Source: Caballeronia mineralivorans PML1(12)
Lineage (GTDB): Bacteria; Pseudomonadota; Gammaproteobacteria; Burkholderiales; Burkholderiaceae
Assembly: GCF_001028175.1 (NCBI RefSeq)
Contig: NZ_AEJF01000143.1
Span: forward strand, 186,001 to 250,000
Reading direction: 5' to 3'
DNA: 64,000 nucleotides
The notes beneath the pieces are model-generated. The model searched no databases. It was not told where the DNA came from and worked only from the letters and a program-made list of their open reading frames with translations. Shown piece after piece: positions 1-8,707 of the stretch. A program made the translations under genes and the position numbers. Positions within the stretch are counted from its first letter, which is position 1; each line of letters starts with the position of its first letter.

Positions 1-1748
1 GGCAGACCATCGAAATAGATACACCTAACGTCGCCATGCAGGCGTCGAGCCCGGGTGAATTTCGTGTCGATGTTGCGCCCGACGGCAATTCAACCACGGT
101 GACGTTGCGCGGAGGCACGGCCACACTTTACGGCGCCGGCGGTGCGTTGCAGATGACTGCGGGCCAGCAGATCACGTTCACTGGCGTGAATCTCCAGCAA
201 CAGGCCGGCGGACCGGCACCCGGTCCCGACGGCTTCGATCAATGGGTGGCGAATCGCGATCGTGCGGAAGATGCTTCGGCATCCGCACGATATGTGTCGC
301 GGGAGATTCCCGGTTACGAGGATCTGGATGCGAACGGCACATGGCGCAGTGATCCGAATTACGGCGAGGTCTGGGTTCCGACCGTCGCGGTGTCCGCGCA
401 ATGGGCGCCTTATCACGAGGGCCATTGGACGTGGATTGCACCGTGGGGCTGGACCTGGATAGATGACGCTCCCTGGGGGTTCGCGCCTTTCCACTATGGT
501 CGCTGGGCGCATCTCGACGATGCATGGGCGTGGGTGCCGGGGCCGGTGGTGGTCGCGCAGCCGGTGTATGCGCCGGCGCTGGTGGCATTCGTTGGTGGAG
601 GGGGCGGTGGTTCGCACTGGGGTGTCGACCTGGCGATAGGCGGTGCCGTGGGCGCGGGGGTGGCGTGGTTTGCGCTGGGTCCGCATGAACCGTGGCATCC
701 GGGATCCGGTTATAGCCCGAGCTATTACAACCGGGTCAACAACGTGAACATCACGAATGTGCACAACACGACCATCGTCAACAACATCACGAACATTCAC
801 AACACCTATATCAATCAGCGAGTGCCCGGCGCCATTACGGCCGTGCCCGCAAACACGTTCGTGCATGGCGAGCCGGTAGCACGGGCATCGCACGTCCTGA
901 CGGCGCAACAGATTGACCGGGCGCAGGTCGGGGCGGGTGCGCCCGGCATCGCGCCGGTACGCGGCAGCTTCACGGGCGGAATGCGACCCGCCGATATCGG
1001 TGCGCCCGCGCTGGCCGCACAACGGCAAGTCGTGGCTACCCGTGCGCCGGTCGTGCCGGCTGCATACCGGGACACACTTGCACAACGCTTTGCCAGCAGC
1101 GGCGGGCGTATCGCAGGCGCCGGTGAGCCGATCGTGCGCACGACTGTACCTGCATCCTTCGTGCGCCCGTTGAACCAAGGTGCGCCTGCGTCGCCGCAAG
1201 GCTATCGTCTGGTGAACAGAACGCAAGCGCGTCCGGTTCAAGTGCAAGGCGCGCCGGCCGGGAACATTCAAGCGAACGTGCCACGCGAGGAAGCGCGCGC
1301 GCCGCAAGCTCCGCATGCTGCCGAAGCCATGCAACAGCATGCGCCTTTAGCCGCTGAAAATGGCGCGCCGCGTGCGCCTTTGGCCGCTCAAAATAGTGCG
1401 CCGCGTGCGCCGGCGGAAAACGTTGGCCACGAGCCCGCAGTACATGCCCCGCGTCTTGCCCAGAACGAACCCCAGGGTGTTCGGCAAGAGCAACAACCGC
1501 AACCGCAACAAGCGCACGCGCCGAATGCCCAGCAACAGCATGCCGCGCCGCAAGTGGCGCCGCGTGGCGACGAACATCCGGTGCAGCACGCGCACCCTGT
1601 CGCGCAGCCGGTATCGCAGCCGGTACCGCATGTAGAAAGGCCTCAGCCTGCTCGTCCGCCGGTTCAGCAGGAAGCGCATCGGGCGGAGCCGCCGCATCCA
1701 CGGCCGGAGGCTCATCCGCCCGCACAGAAGGAAGAGCATCCGAAGTGA
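1..1748 (+). CDS. DUF6600/FecR-type envelope protein, 5' end outside the window
   Basis: The reading frame is already open at the first complete codon (base 3), so the start lies upstream of the window; the first internal ATG is at 36. The first ~60 residues look like the end of a FecR-like beta domain (VTLRGGTATLYG, then AGQQITFTG). The middle carries the DUF6600 signature of repeated aromatic Y-x-x-G-x-W blocks (YHEGHW, WAWVPGP), a glycine-rich membrane-like stretch, then an asparagine-rich VNNVNITNVHN segment. The last ~170 residues are a low-complexity Q/H/P/A tail with near-repeats of APRAPLAAQN. Such proteins are probably exported to the cell envelope; the function is unknown. The family call is from motif recall only. 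Confidence 0.8.
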   Translation, partial: QTIEIDTPNVAMQASSPGEFRVDVAPDGNSTTVTLRGGTATLYGAGGALQMTAGQQITFTGVNLQQQAGGPAPGPDGFDQWVANRDRAEDASASARYVSREIPGYEDLDANGTWRSDPNYGEVWVPTVAVSAQWAPYHEGHWTWIAPWGWTWIDDAPWGFAPFHYGRWAHLDDAWAWVPGPVVVAQPVYAPALVAFVGGGGGGSHWGVDLAIGGAVGAGVAWFALGPHEPWHPGSGYSPSYYNRVNNVNITNVHNTTIVNNITNIHNTYINQRVPGAITAVPANTFVHGEPVARASHVLTAQQIDRAQVGAGAPGIAPVRGSFTGGMRPADIGAPALAAQRQVVATRAPVVPAAYRDTLAQRFASSGGRIAGAGEPIVRTTVPASFVRPLNQGAPASPQGYRLVNRTQARPVQVQGAPAGNIQANVPREEARAPQAPHAAEAMQQHAPLAAENGAPRAPLAAQNSAPRAPAENVGHEPAVHAPRLAQNEPQGVRQEQQPQPQQAHAPNAQQQHAAPQVAPRGDEHPVQHAHPVAQPVSQPVPHVERPQPARPPVQQEAHRAEPPHPRPEAHPPAQKEEHPK

Positions 1749-2024
1749 GCTTGTAACGTTCCTATGGGGTTGGCCGTCGGTCTTGCTCGTCTCGGCGAGC
1801 ATGATTGACGGCTTGCAGGAGCGCGCAGGTATACCAGTGAATTCCTTAGTCGCTAAAGCCGACGGGTTTTTTGTCTTCCCGCCAAGCGCTGCGATAATCC
1901 CGGACATCCTGGTAAGAAGCGATTGCATCAAGCCATCGCTATCACCCGTCCTTGTCTTGCGGGAACCGGCACTAAACCCCACTTGCTATGCGAATAACGA
2001 GTCTTAACGGCGGAAACCTGATCT

Positions 2025-2585
2025 ATGTCGAATGAACACGCCCCTCATGAGCATGCGGTTGAACATGCAGCGCATGCGGGCGATCCGCTCTCTCGATGGG
2101 TGGCCGTTTTTACCGCCATTCTTGCAGCGATATCGGGTCTTTTGCACTACGAGGAAGGTGTCCTGCAAACGAAGTCCTTGCTGTTCAAGAACGACGCCGT
2201 GCTGCTACAAAGCAAAACGAGTGACGAATGGAATCTTTATCAGGCGCAATCCAGCAAGGGACACCTGATGGAGCTCGCTGCCGAGTTGTCCGGTCCGGAA
2301 AAGCAGGCGTACTACCGCGACCAGATCGCCAAATACGAGCAGCGAAAGAAAGAGATCCAGGCCAAGGCTCATGATATGGAAAAGCAGGTAGAGGAAGCGA
2401 ACCTGCAATCCGAGCGCAAGGAGCATCCGCAACACATGTTCGGTCAGGCGCTTGCGTTAATCAACGTGGCGATTTCGCTAGCGGCTATTACGTCGCTCAC
2501 GAGCAGTCGCAAGTTGTTCGTGCTTGCGGGCTTGGCGGGCGTCGCGGGAATTGGCGTGTCGATTGCCGCGTTCCTGAATATCTGA
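2025..2585 (+). CDS. DUF4337 membrane protein
   Basis: 186 residues. A histidine-rich N-terminus is followed by one hydrophobic segment (VAVFTAILAAISGLL, ~residues 26-42). A charged, probably coiled-coil region (residues ~60-135, rich in K, E and Q) comes next, and two hydrophobic segments near the C-terminus complete it. This layout is that of DUF4337 proteins, which are inner-membrane proteins of unknown function. It stands alone; the next gene is convergent with only 38 bp between stop codons. I see no recognisable catalytic motif. Confidence 0.85.
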   Translation: MSNEHAPHEHAVEHAAHAGDPLSRWVAVFTAILAAISGLLHYEEGVLQTKSLLFKNDAVLLQSKTSDEWNLYQAQSSKGHLMELAAELSGPEKQAYYRDQIAKYEQRKKEIQAKAHDMEKQVEEANLQSERKEHPQHMFGQALALINVAISLAAITSLTSSRKLFVLAGLAGVAGIGVSIAAFLNI

Positions 2586-2623
2586 ACCGATACGCCTGGT
2601 TCACCGCTTGGCCTGGCGCTTCG

Positions 2624-3256
2624 CTAGGTCCCTGGGCACGTCATGGCGCGATGGTTCAGGTCCTGGTGTTCGACACTAAACGCCGCATTGATCTTGTCCG
2701 CACTTTGCGTGAGGCGCAGCACGTAAATGCTGTCGTAATCCGCACTCGCCCAATGGGGTACGCTTGCCGGGTCGCCGCCGGCGTCGCTAACGATCTGGCG
2801 GGCGAGTGCCTCAATGATCTTGTGTTCCCAGGCGACAACGACCAGGCTGCTTTTGTATTGAGGCGCCAGCAAGGTCGTACGCAGATCATCGGTTTTGGAA
2901 AAACCAATCGATGCGTTCACGGGCAGACCAAAGTAAATAGCGGTCGGCTCGATTGTCGCTAGCGGGCGAACATAGTCGTACTTCGTGCCGCTATCGTTTT
3001 TTTGCTTGGCCGGATCGGGCGCGAAGATGAAGTTGGGTTTTCCGTACTTTCCCTTAATGACTTGCGGCAAGGCAAGCGCACGATTCAGACCTTGGCAACT
3101 CAATTGACCGAGCCCGGCAGCGGGTTTTTCCCCGTGTCGAACCATGACGATTGTCTCGACAGTATCGCCAGCGGCGTATGCCGGTATCGACCCGAGCGTC
3201 GTCATGGCGAGCATTAGCGATAGACCCCTGAACCGCGGGCGGCTGCAATTTTTCAT
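2624..3256 (-). CDS. Exported histidine phosphatase family protein
   Basis: 210 residues from the chosen ATG, which gives a normal signal peptide ending near SIPAYA; upstream in-frame starts only add non-hydrophobic residues. The phosphohistidine loop is present as MVRHGEKP with the RHG triad near residue 42, so this belongs to the histidine phosphatase (phosphoglycerate mutase-like) superfamily. The predicted location is periplasmic. A later His (WEHKIIEAL) could be the second catalytic histidine. The substrate cannot be read from the sequence. It is convergent with the DUF4337 gene and downstream of the deacetylase gene on the same strand, 63 bp away. Confidence 0.8.
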   Translation of the reverse strand: MKNCSRPRFRGLSLMLAMTTLGSIPAYAAGDTVETIVMVRHGEKPAAGLGQLSCQGLNRALALPQVIKGKYGKPNFIFAPDPAKQKNDSGTKYDYVRPLATIEPTAIYFGLPVNASIGFSKTDDLRTTLLAPQYKSSLVVVAWEHKIIEALARQIVSDAGGDPASVPHWASADYDSIYVLRLTQSADKINAAFSVEHQDLNHRAMTCPGT

Positions 3257-3319
3257 GAACGGTCCAGCCATGTGGCGTGTGAGCCGCGATTCTAGCAATT
3301 CCGGGCCCGGCATCCCCGA

Positions 3320-4150
3320 TCACCGCTTCACTGCCAGATAAGCACGGCTCAGGGCCGGCCGGCTATGCACCCACAATCGCGATCGAAGCCACGACGGCGG
3401 CCGGTCACGCACTTCCAGCCGATAAATCGAACGTTCGCTGGCTTGCTCTTGCCCGCGAACATTCGGACCCATCTCGCACGTGTAGAAGTGCCGAAAGCCC
3501 GTTTCGCGAGCAACTCGCCGGTAGTCGTCGTCGTAGTAGCCTTGAGGCCAGCAAAGATGGTCTGAGGCCCCGCCCAAACGCGTCTCGAGTGCCGCACGTG
3601 CAGCGAGCAGGTCGCGCTTCAACGCCACACATTTCTCTTCGCGGTTGGGCGCAACTTTATCCCAGCGCACATGGCTATGCGTGTGGCTATGAAATTCGAA
3701 GGTGCCGGCGTGACGCATCGCATCAATCTCGGACCATCGCAGGATTGCGCGATCAGCTTCCCCGTTCTCGATAGCCCGTTCGCCTTCGTGATGATTCAGC
3801 AACTCAGGAAGTTCATCGCCTAAGTGCGCGTGAGCGCGTGGTGCTCCATCGCCCGGCCAGCTCGTGACCAGAAAGCACAAGGCGGTAAAACCGTGCCGCT
3901 GCAGCACCGGATGGGCATGGACCCAGTTGTCGAGATAACCGTCGTCGAAGGTCAGGACCACTGACTTCGCCGGCAACGACGCCCCGGCCAGATACGCGCT
4001 CAATTGATTGGCGCCCACCGTCCGGTAACCCGCTTGAGCGAGATAGGCCATCTGAGCCGCAAAGTGATCGGGCGAGACCGTGATCATTCCCGGCGAGGTG
4101 CTGATGTGGTGATACATCAGCACAGGAACCGTATTCGCTTGCCGTCTCAC
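3320..4150 (-). CDS. Polysaccharide deacetylase (NodB-like, CE4 fold)
   Basis: About 276 residues. The NodB core shows VPVLMYHHIS at the N-terminus, the metal and catalytic motif LTFDDGYLDN (~residues 72-81) and a later HSHTHSHVRW motif supplying metal-binding histidines. Members remove N- or O-acetyl groups from surface polysaccharides. I chose the GTG at 4150, whose GTGA overlaps the stop of the upstream glycosyltransferase and suggests translational coupling; an in-frame TTG at 4171 is the alternative. No signal peptide is evident, so the protein may act in the cytoplasm or on lipid-linked intermediates. With its partner it forms a small glycan-modifying operon. Confidence 0.82.
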   Translation of the reverse strand: MRRQANTVPVLMYHHISTSPGMITVSPDHFAAQMAYLAQAGYRTVGANQLSAYLAGASLPAKSVVLTFDDGYLDNWVHAHPVLQRHGFTALCFLVTSWPGDGAPRAHAHLGDELPELLNHHEGERAIENGEADRAILRWSEIDAMRHAGTFEFHSHTHSHVRWDKVAPNREEKCVALKRDLLAARAALETRLGGASDHLCWPQGYYDDDYRRVARETGFRHFYTCEMGPNVRGQEQASERSIYRLEVRDRPPSWLRSRLWVHSRPALSRAYLAVKR

Positions 4151-5241
4151 GCCTGGGGCCGCCGTTCGCAAATGCCGCGCCAGTAGAAGTCGATGGTTTC
4201 GTCGGCCATGCCGTCGACCGTGAAGCTGGCATCGGTCAGAAGGCGTCCCGCCACGCCGAGCTGCGCGCGCAGTCTCGGGTTATCGATCAGGCGGCCAATG
4301 GCCGCTCGCAAGGCCGGGATGTCATGCGGCGGCACGAGCAGGCCGTTCACGTTGTGCGTGATCAGTTCAGGCACGCCGTCGACGTCCGTGCCGATGACCG
4401 GCAAGCCTGCCGCCATCGCTTCAATATAGGACTGACCCAGTGCTTCCTGATGCGTCGGCAGCACGAAGAAATCGCAGCCCCGCAGCACGTTCGGGATGTC
4501 CGTGCGAAAGCCCAGCAGATGGATACGATCGCCAAGCCCGAATCCGTCGACGATGTTCTTGATCTTGTCGAACCATGGCCCGTCGCCGGCCATCACAACA
4601 TGCAGGTTCGGACGTTCCGCGAGCATGGGCCGGACTGCGTCGATCAGATCCTCATGACCCTTCTTATCGCGCACGATGGCCACCATGCCCGCGATGATCG
4701 CGTCGGCACCGAGCCCGAGTTCCATACGCAACGTGGAATGCGAAAGGGCTTCGGGTTTGACGATACCGTCGTAGATCGTTTCGACGCGGCTCTTCGATAC
4801 TCCCGCTGAAATCAGGTATTCCCGCACGTGGCGACTCACCGCAATGACGCGATGCGGAATCCACGTATAGGTGGCAAGCGAGCTGATAGGCAAGGCGAGG
4901 TGCCGCGTGCGGACCACCAGCGGCGTGCGGGCGAGCCGGCCGGCGGTTCCCGCAACGATGCTGTCGTGGCCGCTATGTGTGTTGAGCACGTCGAATTTTC
5001 GGCGCGAAAGCAATGCCTTGACGGCCAGCATGGACAAGACGTCTGCGCCGCCTTTCATCCGCGCGTGGTGGACGGTGAAACCCTCCTCCTGGGCGCGCAC
5101 GCCGAGGCGAGCGTCCTCAGGGCAGACGACTTCCACGGCATGGCCACGGGCGCGCAATACGATCATCTCCTTGAGCGTCCTGTGTTCCTGCCCGCCCCAG
5201 CCTCTAGAGGACTCGCTATGCAGTATTCGTAGTGCTTTCAT
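4147..5241 (-). CDS. Glycosyltransferase family 4 (GT-B)
   Basis: 364 residues. The N-terminal acceptor domain starts ILHSESSRGWGGQEHRT, including the glycine-rich GWGGQE loop. The C-terminal donor domain contains GDGPWFDKI and the E-x7-E type motif region PTHQEALGQSYIEAMAAG, typical of GT4 retaining transferases. It probably adds a sugar to a surface glycan at the inner membrane face. ATG at 5241 is preferred because GGAAGG lies about 11 bases upstream; a GTG at 5250 is too close to that site. The stop overlaps the start of the deacetylase gene, so the two are co-translated. Confidence 0.85.
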   Translation of the reverse strand: MKALRILHSESSRGWGGQEHRTLKEMIVLRARGHAVEVVCPEDARLGVRAQEEGFTVHHARMKGGADVLSMLAVKALLSRRKFDVLNTHSGHDSIVAGTAGRLARTPLVVRTRHLALPISSLATYTWIPHRVIAVSRHVREYLISAGVSKSRVETIYDGIVKPEALSHSTLRMELGLGADAIIAGMVAIVRDKKGHEDLIDAVRPMLAERPNLHVVMAGDGPWFDKIKNIVDGFGLGDRIHLLGFRTDIPNVLRGCDFFVLPTHQEALGQSYIEAMAAGLPVIGTDVDGVPELITHNVNGLLVPPHDIPALRAAIGRLIDNPRLRAQLGVAGRLLTDASFTVDGMADETIDFYWRGICERRPQA

Positions 5242-5822
5242 CTGTTTCACGACCTTCCGGCGGTCCGTAAACGTTCTGTAGTGGTCGTAATATATAGTAA
5301 TAATCCGCGTAAATCGTAGGTGAATTTAAAAAAACGTTCGCGGGAATCTTACGGGTGCAATCGGGTCGCATCGCGTTAGCTGAAGCCGTTGAACGCGGTC
5401 TGTTAGCCCCGCGGCAGTTGACTTATTGCACGTGGAATTGCAAACGTTTGCGAGAAAATCGAGAGAGTTTTTTTGATGTCATCTCGATCGAGGGGGCCTG
5501 AAAGCAGTTGACAACCGGCCTTCACATTCCTTCGGACTTGGAACGGAATGTTTTTTCCTTGCGGCATAGGCGAAAGGTCCGGTAAGGCATATGACAGGCG
5601 AATCTGCAGGGGAGAACTTCAGTGGCGACCCGAATCGCGCGGGCCCCCGCGCCAAGGGACGCAAATTTTGGTGCGCAGATATATATGCATTATGTATGGC
5701 AACCGACGATAGAATATATTTTTCATTCCACTCGGCGCTTTGTACCCTGTGCCCGTTTCTAGTTCATCAAGTCGCCACGCCAGGCAAAATCACTTGGGTT
5801 CTTAGCTTGTCAGGAGCGTTGA
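5242..5822. other. Divergent intergenic region
   Basis: About 580 bp between the leftward glycosyltransferase and the rightward hydrolase. Short AT-rich stretches lie near 5280-5335 and 5690-5730, and a perfect 12-bp palindrome is at 5440-5451 (separate entry). No gene is supported; the open frames here lack codon-use and start-site support. Confidence 0.6.
5440..5451. promoter_or_regulatory. GCAAACGTTTGC palindrome, LacI/PurR-type operator candidate
   Basis: Perfect 12-bp palindrome centred on CG, the form typical of LacI-family operators (PurR boxes have the same GCAAACGTTTGC core). It lies between the divergent glycosyltransferase and hydrolase genes, about 210 bp from the former. No LacI-family gene is in the window, so the link is inference. 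Confidence 0.4.
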
Positions 5823-6659
5823 ATGTTTCTACATCGGCCGCGTTGTCTTCGGTTGTGCTTGTCGTTTGCGGCCATCTGCTGTCTCTCCGGCGCCCCTGTT
5901 TTGGGACGTGAAATAGCGCTGCATCACTCGTCGGCTGATGATGGCCTTGTAGAAGATCTGCCTCTGCAAGGCGGAGGTTTGCAGCGCGTTCTATATTCCC
6001 CTGCCAGGCACGACACAAAAGGCATCATCGTCATGTTCCCGGGGGGCACCGGAGAGATCGACATCGAGAAGAGTGGACACGTCAAAAACGCGAAGAATTT
6101 TGTGGTGCGCTCGGACGATCTTTGGCGTGAACGAGGTTATGGCATCGTTCTGGTCGACGCTCTCGAACACCAGTCCATGCGAGGGCAGCGCAGTAGCGCT
6201 GCGTACGCAGAGCTAACGAAAAGGATCATTGAGTTTGCGCACAGGCAGGCGAATGTCCCGGTATGGGTACTCGGTACGAGTCAAGGGTCCATTGCCGCCA
6301 TGAACGCTGCGTCCCACGCAGGAGGAACGCAGCTTGCCGGCTTGATCCTGACCGAGTCCGTGTCCATTCTCGGTGGATCTCACGAAACGGTTTTCGATGC
6401 ACATCCTGAAGATGTGCACGTTCCTTCGCTTGTTGTCGCGAACGTAGATGATCGTTGCAAGGTCGCGCCGCCCTCGATGGCGCAGTCAATCGCGCAAGCT
6501 ATTCGCCATGCGCCAACTACAGTCTTGACCGTCAGCGGAGGCGAGCAACGTTCCCGGGATGACTGTGCCTCCTTATCTCCGCACGGCTACTATGGAATAG
6601 AAGAAAAGGTTGTCGATGACATCGTGGACTGGATGCAGAAAACGCAAAACCGGCCGTGA
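5823..6659 (+). CDS. Exported alpha/beta-hydrolase-like protein
   Basis: 278 residues with an N-terminal signal peptide (hydrophobic core LRLCLSFAAICCLSGA). The alpha/beta-hydrolase nucleophile elbow is seen as VLGTSQGSIAA (GxSxG-type, Ser near residue 156), preceded by an oxyanion-type IIVMFPGGTG strand. A late DDCASLSPHGYYG could hold the catalytic His. A strong AGGAG sits six bases before the ATG. The substrate is unknown; a periplasmic or secreted esterase or peptidase is possible. Other in-frame starts are less well placed. Confidence 0.75.
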   Translation: MFLHRPRCLRLCLSFAAICCLSGAPVLGREIALHHSSADDGLVEDLPLQGGGLQRVLYSPARHDTKGIIVMFPGGTGEIDIEKSGHVKNAKNFVVRSDDLWRERGYGIVLVDALEHQSMRGQRSSAAYAELTKRIIEFAHRQANVPVWVLGTSQGSIAAMNAASHAGGTQLAGLILTESVSILGGSHETVFDAHPEDVHVPSLVVANVDDRCKVAPPSMAQSIAQAIRHAPTTVLTVSGGEQRSRDDCASLSPHGYYGIEEKVVDDIVDWMQKTQNRP

Positions 6660-6828
6660 TTTGAAGGGTTATCGGTAACGAGCAGGACGTTCGTCAATTG
6701 GTTTGCTCGCCCAAGCGAAGGACGTAGCGCACGGCCACGCTCAAGGCTGCGGGCTGGCTCTAAACAGGGAAGGTCTATTGTCTGGCGTTGCATTAAGATT
6801 GAGACCCTTAAGAGCAAACTTGCAGCCA

Positions 6829-7431
6829 ATGATCCCCGACGCTTCCCGTTTTATCCAACCAACGCTGACAGGTCCCACCATCGAACTTCGTCCCTTGGAG
6901 CAAGCTCATCAAAAGGCTCTGGTCGATGCTGCGGCAGACGGTGAATTGTGGAATATGAAGGTGACGGTCGTTCCCGGCCCCGAGACGGTCGGACAGTACA
7001 TTGCTGCTGCGCTGGCAGGACAACAGGCCGGAACGGTGATGCCGTTCGTCATTGTCAAGCGTGAGACTGGGCAGATTGTTGGTAGCACCCGGTTCTGGAA
7101 GATTGATCGCGCTAATAGAAAGCTCGAAATCGGTCACTCGTGGCTCAGTGCCGCGGTGCAACGGTCGGGTGTCAATACTGAGGCGAAGTACCTTCTTCTG
7201 ACTCATGCGTTCGAATCCATGAACGCCGTACGCGTTCAATTCACCACTGACGAACTAAACGAAAAGTCGAGAGCGGCGATCTTGCGCATTGGCGCGAAGC
7301 AGGAAGGGATCGTCCGGCACGAGCGCATCATGCCCGACGGCCGCAAGCGCAACTCGGTCCGGTTCAGCATCATCGATTCCGAGTGGCCAGAGATAAAAAC
7401 ATTGCTGCAGCAGAAGATGAAAGCACGATAA
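6829..7431 (+). CDS. GNAT family N-acetyltransferase (RimJ-like)
   Basis: 200 residues from the ATG at 6829, where homology-like sequence begins (LTGPTIELRPLEQAHQKAL). The fold shows the GNAT beta-strand IVGSTRFWKID, a tyrosine-containing helix (NTEAKYLLLTHAF), and the C-terminal ILRIGAKQEGIVRHERI plus VRFSIIDSEWP pattern of RimJ/RimL-like acetyltransferases. It transfers acetyl from acetyl-CoA to an amine; the substrate cannot be inferred. It resembles the second GNAT at 46142-46864 (both share NTEAKYLLL / STEAQYLLM and FSIIDxEWP), so the two are paralogues. Confidence 0.85.
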   Translation: MIPDASRFIQPTLTGPTIELRPLEQAHQKALVDAAADGELWNMKVTVVPGPETVGQYIAAALAGQQAGTVMPFVIVKRETGQIVGSTRFWKIDRANRKLEIGHSWLSAAVQRSGVNTEAKYLLLTHAFESMNAVRVQFTTDELNEKSRAAILRIGAKQEGIVRHERIMPDGRKRNSVRFSIIDSEWPEIKTLLQQKMKAR

Positions 7432-8707
7432 GCCGGCCGGCAAACGACCGCTTGCGCAGTGCAGCAAAACGGGCCTTTGTTTCATTTCAAAGTCTTCTTC
7501 CAATAATGTTTGTCTGAAAGAAAATAGTAAGAATTCTTTCGTTCACAGATTAAGTGACCACATTAATCGCCTCTAAAAAATTAATCAGACAAAATGAGTC
7601 GGTTATATTTACCAATAATATTAACAAAAGGTAACATCATACGATTCCGATTGGTTAAATAAGTAATTATTCGTTTTCGCGCAGTTATTTGAGGACAAAA
7701 TTCCACATTTCGGCTCATTATGGGATAAGAGGCTTTCGTCGCATATCGTGTGAGGAACTATTACTTATTTCTAAGTCTTTTCCAACGTTACACGAATGAA
7801 ACGTTTTTTTGCGAATATAATTCGTCCATCAAAGCAGTCTGTAACTAATACCAGTCCGTCGCGAGACTTCTTCTGCATCGGGAACATTTGCGTGACGTGG
7901 AATTGAACATTGGTTCGAGGCGGTTGTTTTGCGCGAACACTTGGCTGGTGGTTATGGCGACGCAGCATTGAGACAGCCTGCTTTGATCGACAAGTTGTCC
8001 CGACGACGCGACGTCTCCGGTCAGGCCGCGCTAGTAGCGCTGTGAACGGCCATGAACCATATCTCCAGGGGCGACGGCGGAGCAATCGGTCAAGGCTCGG
8101 ATAAGTATCAAGGTTGCGCTGATCGGCCAGAACTCTGCCGGCTTTTGCGTATATGGAAATGATTTTACTGATCATATAAATAGGTATGCAAACTACTGGC
8201 ATGAAATGAACGATCGCTGCACTCCCGGCAATATGGCATGCGTCATGCTGACAACCGTCCCGTGAAGGTTTCATGAAACCTCTGGGCGTCGGATGACCGC
8301 GCTCGCGGCCCGGCTGTAGTCGTACGCGTGACAGCAGGACGTTGTTGCCTGGCCGGATTTCGAGCAAGCGTCTCAGCGCGGTAAGTCCCATGGATCTTGT
8401 CTTTGTGACCGCAGCATGTCGGGCGGCATGAATTCGGTATTAATTAGGATGACAGATTATATGAAAGGTTATTTCCTGTAATTTAGCCGGTTCTCCATAC
8501 ACGAGAGTCTGGGTTAGCCGGGAATCCGCGGAGTCAAAGGTACGTCCGGCATTGGCATGTCGGAGGGCGCCGTTCCTGCAGCACGATAGCGATCAGCACC
8601 ATCCCCGGGTCAAATCTCTCTGCTCTACAAAAAGCGCGAACGCGGGACGACTTCGGTCGATCTTGATGATCCTCGGGGAAAACTCTTGTATCAGCACAAC
8701 ACGGACG
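7432..8707. other. Long AT-rich intergenic region before the glycosidase gene
   Basis: About 1.3 kb. Bases ~7490-7780 are markedly AT-rich compared with all neighbours, with runs such as TAATATTAACAAAAGG. From ~7900 to 8060 one plus-strand frame reads as normal protein (EHLAGGYGDAALRQPALIDK) until a stop, suggesting the remnant of a lost gene, but I cannot name it. A leftward frame at 7771-8391 is open for 206 codons but is basic and arginine-rich and looks like chance. The glycosidase leader occupies the last part. Confidence 0.5.

Noticed and set aside
90..1340. 416-codon minus-strand open frame over the DUF6600 gene
   Set aside because: Arginine- and histidine-rich shadow of a GC-rich gene; no start signal or family motif.
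7771..8391. 206-codon minus-strand open frame in the intergenic region
   Set aside because: No ribosome-binding site, basic random-looking sequence, no recognisable domain.
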